This document shows, piece after piece, positions 1 through 11,565 of a stretch of 64,000 nt of DNA. Within the stretch, counting starts at the first letter, position 1; the number at the start of each line of letters is the position of its first letter. The DNA lies in assembly GCA_958450325.1 (NCBI GenBank), contig OY288256.1, positions 51,044,953-51,108,952 on the forward strand, in the 5' to 3' direction. Below the pieces are notes generated by a model, which was given only the letters and a program-made list of their open reading frames with translations, did not search any database and was not told the origin of the DNA. The position numbers and the translations under genes were made by a program. Origin of the DNA: Agrostemma githago (taxonomy: Eukaryota > Streptophyta > Magnoliopsida > Caryophyllales > Caryophyllaceae).

Positions 1-793
1 ATAAAAAAAAAAAGGATGATGACGGTATAGACGACGCAAAGGAGAAAAGAGAAGAACAGGATTTGGCACCCTCAACCTACATGTTCTTGTTCTCGGACGG
101 GACTCGTAGTTATGGCTAGCACGGGAGTATCGAGATGTAGGCTAAGTTATGGTGATTAGGGTTCGAATTCCTAGATGCTAGGGTTAGGGTTTTAGTGTAG
201 ACTAAGGATCGATTAGGGTTTTTTTAGGGTTCGAAAGATGTCTTGAAGTGTGTGCATGGGGTGTATATATAGGCTAGGCTAGGTACCCCCGGCTAGGGTT
301 ACTCGACCGAGTAACTGGCCAACTCGGTCGAGTGGCCCAGTGCGACTGCATTCGGGCCTGAATGAGGGCCCACTCGATCGAGTGGGCTGAGCACTCGATC
401 GAGTGGGTCAACTGGTACGAGAGGTCCGGGTTGCTTGGACCTCGGGTTGGATGTTTTGTATGTTTTGTATTTGGACTGGGCTTATGAAATTTGGATGGTT
501 GTTTTTTATGTCTCGGAAGCGGCTTTGACCGGGGTTTGACCCAATCGCTGTAAGTCGGTTTTATTTCCGAAGTCGGTTTTGACCCAAATTAGTCTTGTTT
601 GATTGGAAACGACCCACTAGGCCTGAATTTGAGGTCATTTTTGTGAGATTTGTACTCCGTAAGTGCTTAAGCCAACAACTAATGGTTTCGAGCCCATATC
701 CGAGCGCGTAGAAACACGTTTGCGTCCGATCATCATCGGGTGTTTTTTGGAAACTGCTATAGATACCTGGCAGTCAAAATGTGGGTGTCTACA
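1..793 (-). mobile_element. Tat-lineage (Ty3/gypsy) LTR, 5' part
   Basis: Read on the minus strand from 793, the sequence begins TGTAGACACCCACATTTTG and follows the same order as the LTRs at 12456-15024 and 25700-28270. It has the same conserved blocks near 600-660 and 720-790, a TATATATA box at 264-271, and palindromes at 300-405. No polypurine tract follows base 793, so this edge is the outer end of the element and the rest lies left of the window. The sequence clearly differs from the two LTRs of the full element, so it is another subfamily member. Whether it is a solo LTR or the 5' LTR of a whole element cannot be seen. Confidence 0.8.
300..405. promoter_or_regulatory. Two pairs of 14-bp palindromes in LTR U3
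   Basis: Four near-palindromes of the type NACTCGAYCGAGTN start at 300, 321, 371 and 392. Within each pair the start-to-start distance is 21 bp. They lie just upstream (minus-strand sense) of the TATA-like box at 264-271. Confidence 0.7.
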
Positions 794-3033
794 CGAGTAG
801 ATACTAATCTAGTGAGTGTGACTAGAATGCTATCTAAGAATTGTTCCTTTGCGCTTAAGAAGCAAAAGGGAAATTATTTAAGAGATGTGCATGATGTGAT
901 AAGCGAATTATTGTAAACAAGTTACAACGATTCATATTTCCAAATAGACAAGATGACGTGAGATTGTAATCTCAGTAAATTTTGTTTTGGATGAGAAGTT
1001 GTGTGTTGGAACGGTTCTAAAGGACAACTTTGTGACTAGTATTATAACTAAAGTTAGTGTTCTATTACTTTTGAAGGAAATAGACGTTTGATTACGAATC
1101 AAGCACACATTCAACTTTAAAGTTTATGAAGCAATTTGTTGCTTATGAAACTAACAGTTTGCCTTAATTGAGAGAAGGTAGATTGGTCATATGCTTGTAA
1201 ATAACCGATACAAAGGTTGTATGTCCCGAAACCTCCTCTACATAAAGATTATATTGGTTATGATCGGTATAAGACGCATGAGCGAGTGGTCTTAGTACTT
1301 TTAGAGGTGTTTGGTTTAGTGGAGTTATTTTTATAATTGATATATGTAGAACATATTGTCATTTGGTTAATGTAACCGAGTTTTGTCCTTAAATAATTTA
1401 CATTGATGAAATAGATCACTAAGTACGTGACTTAGTCTTGGAACTCTATTTGGATGATGTAATTATTTTTGTCTCTAGTCAGGGTATTGTGTTGGGACAT
1501 TTGAATACTCTTAAATGACTAGTGTGTGAGTTGGTTGATGACTAAGTTCCTTGAGTCATAGGTATTGAAATACTAAACCAAACACACTGGTGTATGTTAA
1601 GAACATGCATTAGACAGACCCGCCGAAAAGGATTTTACTAAGATTTCGCTTAGTGCCAGTAAAGTTTTTTGCAAGTTATGAACCTGTACGGTCTTTAATT
1701 TAGGCCTGAGTCTTTGACTATTCTGTACATGTGATGTGTATGCTTTGATACTATTCCTCGTCAGCTGTGAAGGGGGGCTATGGATGGTTATTGGGCATGC
1801 ATGGATCATGTGATAGGATGTGGTTAGGCAAGAGGGGATTTGCTCTTCCTTTATTGAAGGGAATTTATTGTTTCTTGGCCACTCGAAAAGTGTGACTTAT
1901 GCAAATGCGTGGCCGCGCTCAAATAGGATGATTGTCATCTATCTGCTCTTTTAACAAGTCAACTCAAAGATTCGAGTAAAAGATTGCGATATGTGAGGAT
2001 GACACTTCTTCTTACCTCATTCTCAATTGGAGACAATAGTAGCAAAGAGACTTAACGTCGTTCTCGGGAGGACATGTACAAGTGGGAGACTGAAAGAGTT
2101 ATGTCCACTGTCCTACGGATTAACCCGCTTAAGTCTATGTATTTGATATGCCTTGCTAGAGGTCGATGTCAGATTGACATGTAAATGAGTTACGTGTCTG
2201 GTAGTCTTACTAGGCCCATTGAGTCACACGCAATTTGTACAGGATATTATTAATATATATCGATATATTAAATATATCGGGTCAGTAGTAATACGGACCC
2301 AGCTACGTTGTCGGGTTATGGTAATTAGAGTTATACTAATAATCTAATTATGGTAATTAGAGTTCTGGCTATAACCTAATTCTACTTTCTCATCTCCTAT
2401 ATAAGGAGGTTCATATGATGAACCAAGATATGGAATTAAGAGTATTAACTCATAATATATATATATATATATATATACGGAGTATTCTTCTTATAATTAG
2501 TTATAAGAGAGATCTATAGAGAAATTGTGAGACGGTCTCACGTACCTTTATACTAGCATATACGTCGCAGTTCTGTACCCGTGTGGATACCAAAGGAGGC
2601 ATCACGTTTGGGGTGCTTTATTCTGTCCGTGGGAATTATTTATTCTGTCCGTGGATATTATTTATTCTGTCCGTGGAGATTATATATATATTTCTGGGTT
2701 TATTATACTTCTTATTAATACGTTGTGCCGCTGCATATAAGGTATAATTGTTATCCCTCTATTTTTGTCTTTTCGGTTAATACTCGTAATAGGTCCTTAG
2801 GTTTAAGGGTTGTAACCCTACTGATATATCTATGTGCTTTAAAAGAGGTTAAGTCGACACAATTTCCAAGTTTGATTGGTGTAGTCTGCTAGTGTTGATT
2901 ATGCAGTCTTCCGTGTTGATTACTTGTTTCTCAACATGTTGGTTCGATGAATCAACTTTGTTTTCTCCACAATAATACTATATATATCATCTTCCTTCAT
3001 TCACAAAAGATAACCCGAAAAATATCTCTTGGA
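794..3033 (+). mobile_element. Decayed Ty1/copia-like stretch with possible LTR
   Basis: No open frame survives. Around 1447-1475 the plus strand reads like a reverse-transcriptase YLDDVIIF core, and 1560-1590 is compatible with the GIEI motif that follows it in copia polymerases. At 2075-2090 a purine-rich string (caagtgggagac) precedes TGAAAGAG, as copia polypurine tracts precede the 3' LTR. If so, a degenerate LTR runs from about 2089 to 2935 and contains ATATAAGG near 2397-2405. I found no second LTR and no target duplication, so the class assignment is weak. Confidence 0.35.
2618..2683. repeat. Three 22-bp tandem copies
   Basis: The string TTATTCTGTCCGTGG recurs at about 2618, 2640 and 2662 with one or two changes between copies. 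It sits in the possible copia LTR. Confidence 0.8.
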
Positions 3034-3038
3034 TGTCT

Positions 3039-4693
3039 TGATGGTAGGGATTTGTCACGTCCCAACCGATCAATAAATAAACCGGCTAATCCTAACTAGG
3101 GTAGATAGGGTAAGTCGGGTCGAATCCACGGGGACGGTAAGAGGCGTCTAGACTAAGGTCGCCTAAATATGAGACTAAGTCAACGAGCTAGACTAAACAA
3201 AATAATTAAAAGGGGAGAGAAGGCTAAGACTATGACTAAAGAGACGATGAAAACAAACAAGGAAAACGGGCTAAGATTAGGTCGGGTTCAAAGGGGCAAT
3301 GGAATGGTCGAGGAAGAACTAGAGTGAAGGGAGTAGTAGGGTAATCTAGGTGAGGTCTGGGCTCTCGCTACGTAGACCGACCTAGAGGTTCCACCTAAAA
3401 CCCATCTTGGCGACACACATGACAAACGGGGTTACTAGCGCGCTATAGTGGCCTAGGTCGCATCCAGGCTCTCGCTACGTAGACCGACCTAGAGGTCGTC
3501 CTCACCGGGCTCTCGCTACGTAGTGAGGGAACCAAACCCACAAACAAACTATCACCCACAAGAGAAAAGGCAAGAAAAATAAGTATTTGCAACTACTAGT
3601 CATTCAAGCATTTCAACAAACATGTAACATGCATCAAACCAAGAGGAAACCCAAATCTTCCACCAACATCTCCAACAAACCCTTAATCATCCATAAAACA
3701 CCCTAATCACCCTACTAACCCTAGCAAAACTCTACTCAATCATATCTAAAGGAAAAACCAACAATAACAAGATGAATCAACACAAACATCAAAACATACA
3801 TAAACAATCTAGTGAAAACAATGAACTATGAACAATATAATGAACAAACATTAGAACTTGAATGAAATAAACAAAGATTAAGAATAAAAGGATGAAAAAG
3901 ATTATACCAACTACAAAGGATGAAAAGAAGAACACTTGCATAGAAGAAAACCCAAATTATTCCACCAAGGTTGTCAATCTTGGATGGATTCTTCAAGAGA
4001 TCCAATAATACAAGAGTAAACTAAGATTAAAGAGTAATTAAGGACTAATCTACACTAATCTAATCTAATCTAATCTAATCTAACCTAAAGTAGTCTAGGG
4101 TTTTAGGGGAAATGTCTAACATAAGCTTACATAACAAGGGAAGAGTATATATAGGGTTACAAGTGGAAAGGAGAAGAAAGAAAGGAGCGCGGGTGCCAGG
4201 TGGCCCATCCCGGCCGGGAAGGGGTGGTCCCGGTCAGGACGGTGGCCGGTCCCGGTCGGGAGCAGCTCCTCCTGGTCGGGAAGGCTTACAGCTTGCTTCT
4301 TCTTCGTTTCCTCCTTCATCCCGGACGGGATGAGGCCATACCCGTCCGGGATGAGTCTTGTAGGCCTCCAATATGAACTTTTTGGTCCCTCCTTGGTTCT
4401 CATGGGCTTCCCATCGATTCTCGGGACTCAGGATCGGGTCTCGAAGGCTCGGGATTGGGCCCCAAGGTCTCGGGGTCGATTCCAAGGCATCGAGTCATTT
4501 TTCCTTTACTCCGTTGGCTCCAAAATGTGTATGTATCGAGTCGGAATCGCTCCAACTCTTCCAAATCGGTCTCGGGAACCTGAAACGAACTAAAGGAAGC
4601 ATAAGAAGCCCATAAATCGCTCCCAAGGAGCGATTCCACAAGGAAAATGGGACCAAAACACTACAAAATAGGCACTACAAACTACACTTATCA
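3039..4693 (-). mobile_element. Solo LTR, 1655 bp, duplication TGTCT
   Basis: The unit is bounded by TGTCT at 3034-3038 and 4694-4698. On the minus strand it starts TGATAAGTGTAG and ends CTACCATCA, so TG...CA ends are present. A TATATATA box lies at 4146-4153, about 540 nt into the LTR. Upstream of it are six GC-rich palindromes (4208-4351). Internal repeats include GGCTCTCGCTACGTAG, seen near 3359, 3466 and 3508, and a TAATC pentamer run near 4050-4082. The Pro/Arg-rich open frames here come from the palindromes and are not genes. I read it as a solo LTR of a gypsy-type family unrelated in sequence to the Tat LTRs. Confidence 0.75.
4208..4351. promoter_or_regulatory. Six 12-bp palindromes spaced 20-22 bp within runs
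   Basis: Sites of the type TCCCGGNCGGGA, perfect or near-perfect, start at 4208, 4228, 4250, 4270, 4319 and 4340. Successive distances are 20, 22, 20, 49 and 21 bp. The cluster lies 54-200 bp upstream of the minus-strand TATA box at 4146-4153. Confidence 0.7.
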
Positions 4694-4698
4694 TGTCT

Positions 4699-5908
4699 AT
4701 ATACAAAACTCGTTCTCCACTTATATAAAAGAGTTATTTGGCAACGTTCTTGGCAGAGTTCAATTTGTAATTTTGTCTACACCGGAGCTACAAAGTTTTT
4801 CTACTCCTGGGGGTTGATTGTCATGGAAAACCGTGTGTAGAGTACGGGACAAATTCGACTTTAGAACAGTGACTTTTCACGCCACAACCGTCTTTTATCC
4901 AATCATCCTGATAAGTTATCTCATTGGTATTTAATTTTATATTAACTCAATTGTATTTATTTATTTATTTATCATCTTAATTTTTATAAATCGATATACA
5001 ATAATCTTGTTATACTCGCATTAATGTGATCATAAATTTTTTTCGATACTACTCCTAAACTCCGTATCATATTTACAACATAAGACACCTTTGACTTGGA
5101 AAACATCTCCATAATGATGTATTGATGTCTTAGGCATTTTAACATGGTTTCTTTGCCCTCTTTTGTAGGGGAAGAGAGGAGCCATAGTGGTCCCGGCGCC
5201 CGGAGAGGAAATTGTGAGAGCAAAGGAAAGCTCTTTTTTTACTGCGAATCAGTTAGTTATCGTAGATAGCGTCTAACACCAGAACCACTCCACAACATAA
5301 CCAAACCTACGTAGACCCATTTTCGATAATTATTTTGAAATTAACCCCATTTCGATAATCTTCTTTATATTAAATCAAGGACCATTTAATCCTACATGGC
5401 ACTACCCATTGCTTCCCATTTGAGAATAGAGCCAATTTTTTGCACTTGGTTGTTTCATGTATAGTTTAGTGTATTAGTGTGTGTAGGTAGTTTGTAACCA
5501 AGCCTTATTTGCATTCAATGATTCGTCATTCATCTCGGTGAAAGTCAATAGCTTGCATTACCGAAGCAAGCTTTAATTCACCTTCACATTCCAATGCTCA
5601 TTCAATCCATCCCCTTAATCATCATAGGGAAGCGATCAACCTACACAACTTCACACATACATACATTCTCGAGTGCATCATTACTCATGGCTGCCTAGGT
5701 AATCGTCTGCTCAATGTTCCAAGAGTGAATTCACGGCTCTTCGTCTCCATCGAATGTGTACAACGAGTCATCCTCTGTTTTCTGCTATAAAACCGTGTTG
5801 TAGTTCTCCAATGAGTCATCATGTTTTGCCCTTTTCTCTAGCTTCAAATTCCAGAGCATCTTTGAACAACTTAATACCAAGGTTTACCATCTCTTTCTCT
5901 CCCTCATT
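4699..5908. other. Intergenic stretch, nothing recognised
   Basis: No coding potential, repeat ends or RNA gene is evident. Bases 5640-5900 could include the promoter and leader of the RPA-like gene that starts at 5909. TATAAAAC at about 5785-5792 is a possible TATA box. Confidence 0.4.
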
Positions 5909-8599
5909 ATGTCTTCATCCACGTCCGATCTGACCAAGGAAACATTCTCCTCATTATGTCAAGGTGTACGGCTGAGAGATATTGACGTGCGGGTCGTCTA
6001 TCGGTGGACCAGACCGGAGTACATTGACAAGACGAAGGTCGAAGCTGTTGAGCTACTACTCATTGATGCGAAGGTAGTATTTGAACGAAATTAGCTGTTT
6101 TGTATTTGCCGTTGTTTTCCAGTTTTGTATATGTTTTTGTTCTATCGAAGTTTTTGATCTCATGTCGATACTATGTTTGTTTTGTTAGAATGAATTGGTT
6201 CAAGCGTCAATTAAAAAGTCGTTGATTCATAAGAATAAGGGTTATTTCGTTGTTGGTGAGGCGTACAACATCCAAAGCCTCACCGTTGTGTCTAATACCG
6301 GAAAAGACAAGGCGACATTGCATCCTTTCAGGTTGAATGTGGAATTCTCAACCAAAGTTACGCATTTGCCCAACAACCAAACAATACCCAGCAATTGTTA
6401 TCGTTTCGTAAAATTCGAAGACATTCTTGGTGGTAGAACTCCGTTCGGGCAGTACATAGGTAATCTTGGAACAAATTTCAACTACCGTTCATTCAGCTAG
6501 ACACATTCTCATTCATCAAGTCAAAGTAATAATCTTTCCCATGTGTTTAAATGTTGTCGGGAAGCTATATGAGATAGGTGGTATGATAGAAACAAAAAAT
6601 GGGTTCAAATGCAGGAACATCAAGCTAGAAGATGTTGAGTAAGTTATTATTAACATATGCGATCTCATATACTCATTTTATGTCACTATTTTTACCTATA
6701 GATGTCGACAACTATAGTTCTTATTTCTTAACAACAATAGATGTCACTGATTTTTTGCAGCGGTGAAGTTCTTATTTGCACGTTGTGGTTGCCCCATGCG
6801 ATCGATCTCCCTGATGCGTTGCAAGCTCTCCCAAATCCGGAACAGTCGAAGGTTGTTGTTCTCCGTTGTGTCGAGCCCAGGATTTATGAGAGTATGCTCC
6901 ATTTTGATGTTTTCTTCTACAATTTCCTTATCATACTCCATTAACCTTCTGATTGGTTTTAACCTCCATTAACCTTTTACCAAAATGAGCAGATTCTTGG
7001 CGTGTTCAAACCACATTCAATGCAACTACTGTTGAGGTTAACCTGAACATACCAGAAGTCGACGCATTTTAGGAGAGGTTTGTAATACTCTTACTTAATT
7101 CGTTGCAATGTCATTCTCATTCTATGTCATATGTTCACTTTTCATATTTGAACCACACATAAATTTAATCCACTTAAGTACACAATCTCTCTTCGCAAGC
7201 TCCGAGCAATTCCCTTCAGATTTTGGAAGACTCCGGGGAGCAGAAAAAGGAATTTTAGTTGAGTGCTAGCGAAGTTATCACAATCAAACAACTTTTTAGC
7301 AATGAAAAGGTGTTATTTCAGCTGATATATGTTTAATGGTTTTTCACCATTCGCTTCAATTTATTCGATCTTTCCCGTTGCTCACTCAATTTTATTTACT
7401 CAACAGGCTGGATCTTTCTACACTGTCGCATACATTGTTGATCTTGACAGCACTTATGGGTGGTACTATCATAGTTGTAAGCAATGTCGTTCCAAGGTCG
7501 TTCCCAATGAAAGAGGTAACTGGATCTGTACTAAGACTGGCTGCGATGAGAACAAATCAGGTCGCACAACCATGGTAAACAGGTATTAATTTGTTTCCCA
7601 CCTGGTCACAGGTTGTTCTTCATCTTATCAGTCTACCTTCACCATGTATTTATGCGAACTATTTTCCCCAGGTACCAGTTGAAGTTTGTTGTCAGAGATT
7701 TTACTGGCATTGAGTGTCAATTCTCTGTGTTCGATTCTCAAGTGACTGAATTCATTCCACTGAGCGCCACAGATCTGCTGTCCAAAATACAGAAGGTTAC
7801 ACCGATTACTATTAGTCCTTCTATTAAACTCACGCAACCTTAGAATTACCACCTACTTTGATTTTCCCGATAATGCAGGACGGGGTAGGTGACTCATTTC
7901 CTGATGAGTTCAACGACTTCCTGGACAAGCGATTTCTCTTCAAGGTCAAAGTTGATCAGAGGTTTAATGTTGAAAACTCTTCCATACACTGTGCAGTGGA
8001 TGACCGATGATGCTGACAAGATATATCACTGGAATATGACTTACGAGGTTGCGCTGCAGGTTTGCACTAATTTCCTTTCATTTTCAATCGATGAATTATG
8101 TTCTTTCATAATGATTTCAAGTTTAGTAACCCTTTGTTAAAATATTGCAGCTCGAGTTCGCCGATTACAATTTGACCACGAGGAATTTAGATCTTCTGAA
8201 GGTATCTCATGTCATGACTTTTAATTTCTTTTATCACTCTTCTAAGTTAACATTTCAAATTCCTTATATATTTCTGTGAATGTTTTACACCAGACAAACT
8301 CAGCGTCCACTTCTCTCAACCTGGAAAACGATACTCATTTCAATCCACTGCCCACCGAGGTACATGCTGTTCATCGCTCACCCCTCATTTTCTTTGATGT
8401 GTTGTAATTATAGCCATTTTACTAACCCATTGTACTCTTCTTTTATTAGGTCATCGACTGCGAAACAGGTTCTACATCCTCTGTTTTCACTCCATCAAAG
8501 CGTAGTGCTCACCGCTTGGATATTGAGCTCATTGGTGCAGTGGATTCTGAGTCCGCGACCAAGCATTTTGTCCCTGTCAAGAAGGAGAAGTCTTCATGA
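5909..8599 (+). pseudogene. RPA70-like single-strand DNA-binding protein, 12 exons, broken
   Basis: Exons by GT-AG signals and phase: 5909-6073, 6189-6459, 6551-6638, 6761-6891, 6993-7077, 7207-7309, 7407-7582, 7672-7795, 7879-8059, 8151-8201, 8294-8359 and 8450-8599 (TGA), about 530 codons. The order matches the OB folds of plant RPA1-like proteins: an N-terminal OB fold in exons 1-2, a second in 3-5, and a C-terminal fold with a zinc ribbon (two Cys pairs, SCKQC and CTKTGC) in exon 7. Known RPA70 coats single-stranded DNA in replication and repair; short RPA1-like genes also ride on plant Helitrons. Four lesions are visible. The exon 3 acceptor is AA instead of AG. TAG codons lie at 7070-7072 and 7256-7258. 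One extra base near 7973-7975 shifts exon 9, whose length is 181. Intron phases otherwise agree throughout. Confidence 0.8.
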
Positions 8600-9863
8600 T
8601 TATTTTACCCAACAGTAGTTGACGTTTTCTGATTCAAATCTGTGTTGTATTTTTGCACTACAAATTCAGTTTGAATGGATTTTATCTTTATCGATACGAC
8701 TCCGTCAATGGTATCGTAATATGTCAGCCTTACACATAACGTTTTTTCTATTTAAGACCACTTCTTTGTGTATCAGTTTACAACATTTCCATTGTGTTCG
8801 TTGTTATATTAGTTTCGCTTACTTCTTTTCCGTCCCCCTCCTTATTTTAATTTTTTCGCACGACTACTTCTTCCCAATTCAGTCATACAATATTTTATGT
8901 TTTAAACCCATATAATAATCCAAATGAAGCTATATCGTTATTAATGTTGCTCAAAGTATCTCCAGTTTTATTACGTATACTACCATATCAAAGTATCTAC
9001 ATCGTTAAATCGTTTTCATTTTCGAGAATGCCAAATAAATACGTAGCGTCATCAGTTTTATTATAAAATCGCTGTATTTTTGGATTAATCAACTTTATCC
9101 AACTCATGTAGCAGTGTCCATTTAATCAGATATGGTGTTTTCCAACTGATCCTCATTTTATAAACCTTTACATAGTTTCATGAACTTAACTGCCAGTAAT
9201 TTAAAACTACTTTGGTGCGATCTCCGACTTACTTTGTGCTTCTTTCACTCAGTCATCACTCACGCAATCGCTCTTATTTACACTTTACCTGTACATTGTT
9301 ATAATTATGAAATAACATTTTCCAAATCCAAGGCACTCTACATTTTCCCATAAGTACCGAGCAGCGGTGCTTCCACTTCCTCCGGAGTTTACTCATCCGT
9401 GTATAATTTTGTTATTCACTGTGTACTGCTTTCAAGCAATTATAATTTTTCATCCGCATTTGTTAATATATCAGCACGGAAATTGTAGTTATCATAATGA
9501 AGCAATGTCGAAGTCTCATTTACAGAATTCTAATAGTCAGTTTTTCGTATTCATGTGCAGGCCTTGCAAATTCTTTTTGGGTGTTCCCAATGTACATGTT
9601 TTTATATGAATCTATGCATAACCCTTTGCTGCAAATCAGTTTCCATCAATACACTCCAGTGAGTTTATCTTATTTATCCGCCAATCATTCAATACTGAAG
9701 CGCAACTGAGGCTGTACGTATAATTGTTAATACACGGAGAAAGAAGAAACGAATTGGAGGTTTCCCCCATTTACTCCACACACTGATTTCATGTCAAAGT
9801 AAAAGAATTAAGTAGTTGGGTTTTTTGTGTTTTTCACGGTTTCTTAATTCTTAATCACTGCAG
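8600..9863. other. Intergenic stretch, nothing recognised
   Basis: This AT-rich DNA follows the RPA-like pseudogene. Its short open frames have no recognisable motif and no matching splice signals. Confidence 0.4.
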
Positions 9864-10028
9864 GTACTTCACGAACACCATTTTCTGATATCACAAACAA
9901 CAGCACCAACCAGCAGCAGAGCACGCAGATAGGATGTCCTCTTAATGTTGTCCCCACCCCAGTTTCTCCTGTAGCTGTCGACGATCAATCGAGTCAGTTG
10001 GTATCAAGCACTTCAGATAACGGGAAAG
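9864..10028 (+). pseudogene. Exon-like open segment with an SDITN motif
   Basis: A good acceptor (cactgcag) precedes 165 open bases that end at a donor (AAAG|GTATCTC). The peptide includes RTPFSDITNNS, a Gln-rich stretch and a Ser/Val-rich tail. PLSxITN-like strings near the N-terminus occur, as far as I recall, in plant Helitron replicase-helicase proteins, and an RPA1-like gene upstream would fit a Helitron. No flanking exon was found, so this may be one surviving exon of a decayed Helitron gene or of an unknown gene. Confidence 0.35.
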
Positions 10029-10268
10029 GTATCTCAATTCTCTTATTTCCAATCTGTTTAAATTATCATTTTGTCTGCGCTCAACTTCATAAAGAAGAAT
10101 AACTTGCAATTAAAATTGAAATACTATAATTGAGATAGGTAGTTTAAATTGCAATTAAAATTCACACACCAAAGATAGTTGAAATACTAATTGAGATAGG
10201 TAGTTTAAGTTTTTTGTTAAAAGCATAACACTGATTCATGGAGCGGGAGTTACCTTCTAGATGTAGAA

Positions 10269-10799
10269 TCATGGGCAGTGGTTCTTTAGCAGATTATAAA
10301 TGCACACGTACGTTGAGACGCTGTCACCGGCTGCATCTCCGTATCCAAGTGCTTTCCAATCAGCCCCAACCGATATGCAGTTCCTCCCCTCTTTGAACAG
10401 TCCGATGTCTGCAGAAGTTGCGACCCACAAGTAAGGCCCCGACATTCTGTCCACGCTTTGCTCGAAATCCCACTTCCCCCTATCCACTCTCTCGAAGCAT
10501 TTCTGAAGCTTGAATGCATCCTTGTACCTTCCCTCGCCAGTCACGAACTCTATTGCTATAGCCCTCTTGAAAATTCCAGGTTTCCCTTTCCACACGTGGT
10601 GGATTTTCCTCACAGGATACCCCAGTCTGATAAGTTCATCCCTGACGCATGTGAAACTTTTACCGCTCACCTTTCCGTCTACCATTTCGTATGGCAGGTT
10701 GTGCATGATGCAAGTTGGTGGATACACCAATCTGCAAGCCAGTGACTCTCGATTGTTATCCTCAACTCTGTTTCTCGAATTCTCGGTTGCAGAGTTCAT
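10269..10799 (-). CDS. Stand-alone XS-domain protein, copy 1
   Basis: An intact 176-residue frame runs from ATG at 10797-10799. Residues 24-140 match the XS-domain layout of SGS3, IDN2 and FDM proteins: YPPTCIMHNLPYE (26-38), DG near 41-42, a helix ending in LIRLGYPV (56-63), FKRAIAIEF (77-85), DAFKLQKCFE (94-103) and GPYLWVATSADIG (121-133). XS domains are RRM-like RNA-binding folds used in siRNA production and RNA-directed DNA methylation. The zf-XS, coiled-coil and XH parts of those proteins are missing, so this is a domain-only protein. A splice acceptor (cattacag) ends 5 nt before the ATG, so the coding exon probably follows a leader intron. Residue Trp of the usual WP start is Tyr. A related gene lies at 11566-12051. 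Function is inferred from the fold only. Confidence 0.7.
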   Translation of the reverse strand: MNSATENSRNRVEDNNRESLACRLVYPPTCIMHNLPYEMVDGKVSGKSFTCVRDELIRLGYPVRKIHHVWKGKPGIFKRAIAIEFVTGEGRYKDAFKLQKCFERVDRGKWDFEQSVDRMSGPYLWVATSADIGLFKEGRNCISVGADWKALGYGDAAGDSVSTYVCIYNLLKNHCP

Positions 10800-11565
10800 G
10801 GTTTCTGTAATGAAGTTATATTTGAGATATAAAAACCTGTTGATGGTAGATTATTATTGCGTAGATTTGAATGCTCTGCTTTCCAAAGTGACTGAATTGG
10901 TGATGGCAGTTGAGTGTGGGGGTAAACTTAGTTCAAGTGGTAAATGCAGGATGCAGTAATTGTGGGTAGTTACTGCGTGAAACGTGTCCAAAATTAACCC
11001 AGTAGTTGAAAATTTTAGTGGTTCTCATCATTAGCTTTTTATTATATTTGCCGTATTCTAAGTACTGCGGAAGATTTGATCACTCCAATATATTTATCAT
11101 CATCAGTGCAAACGTATTTCTTAAACCTTTTAGTTAGTCGTACGATTATGTACGCGTACGAATGTCTATTACAGCGGTATCAAATCGTACGTTTTTAAAT
11201 TTGTAATTAATGACGTGTGACCTTTTGATGTTCCAACTCACAATAAAGTTATTACCTTCCCTATCCCACAATCCCGTACCCAATTACTACTTTGATATGT
11301 CCCATTTTCCCACACTTTAATCGGTCTAACGCCACCGTTCCAAACGTGGAAATGAAATTTTTGTTCTACAATCTCGATCGGCTCGCAATACGAATTAATA
11401 TAACCAATACTTCAGCAACCATTTGCATTCTGATATTTCTTGCAGTTAACAATGAAATTTAAACAACGTACAATTAACCCACATATTCTACTGCAAATTA
11501 CAAAGTACGAATTTGTTGCATGCAAATTCCTATGCACTACAATTTAAAAATCTAATCCTATGATC
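10800..11565. other. Spacer between the two XS genes
   Basis: Upstream (minus sense) of XS copy 1 this should hold its leader intron and promoter. No TATA box could be assigned with confidence. No other gene is seen. Confidence 0.4.

Noticed and set aside
1597..1809. Minus-strand 70-codon frame
   Set aside because: It lies opposite the decayed copia-like stretch and has no motif.
4112..4403. Overlapping Pro/Arg/Gly-rich open frames on both strands
   Set aside because: They come from the GC-rich palindromes of the solo LTR and look equally open on both strands.
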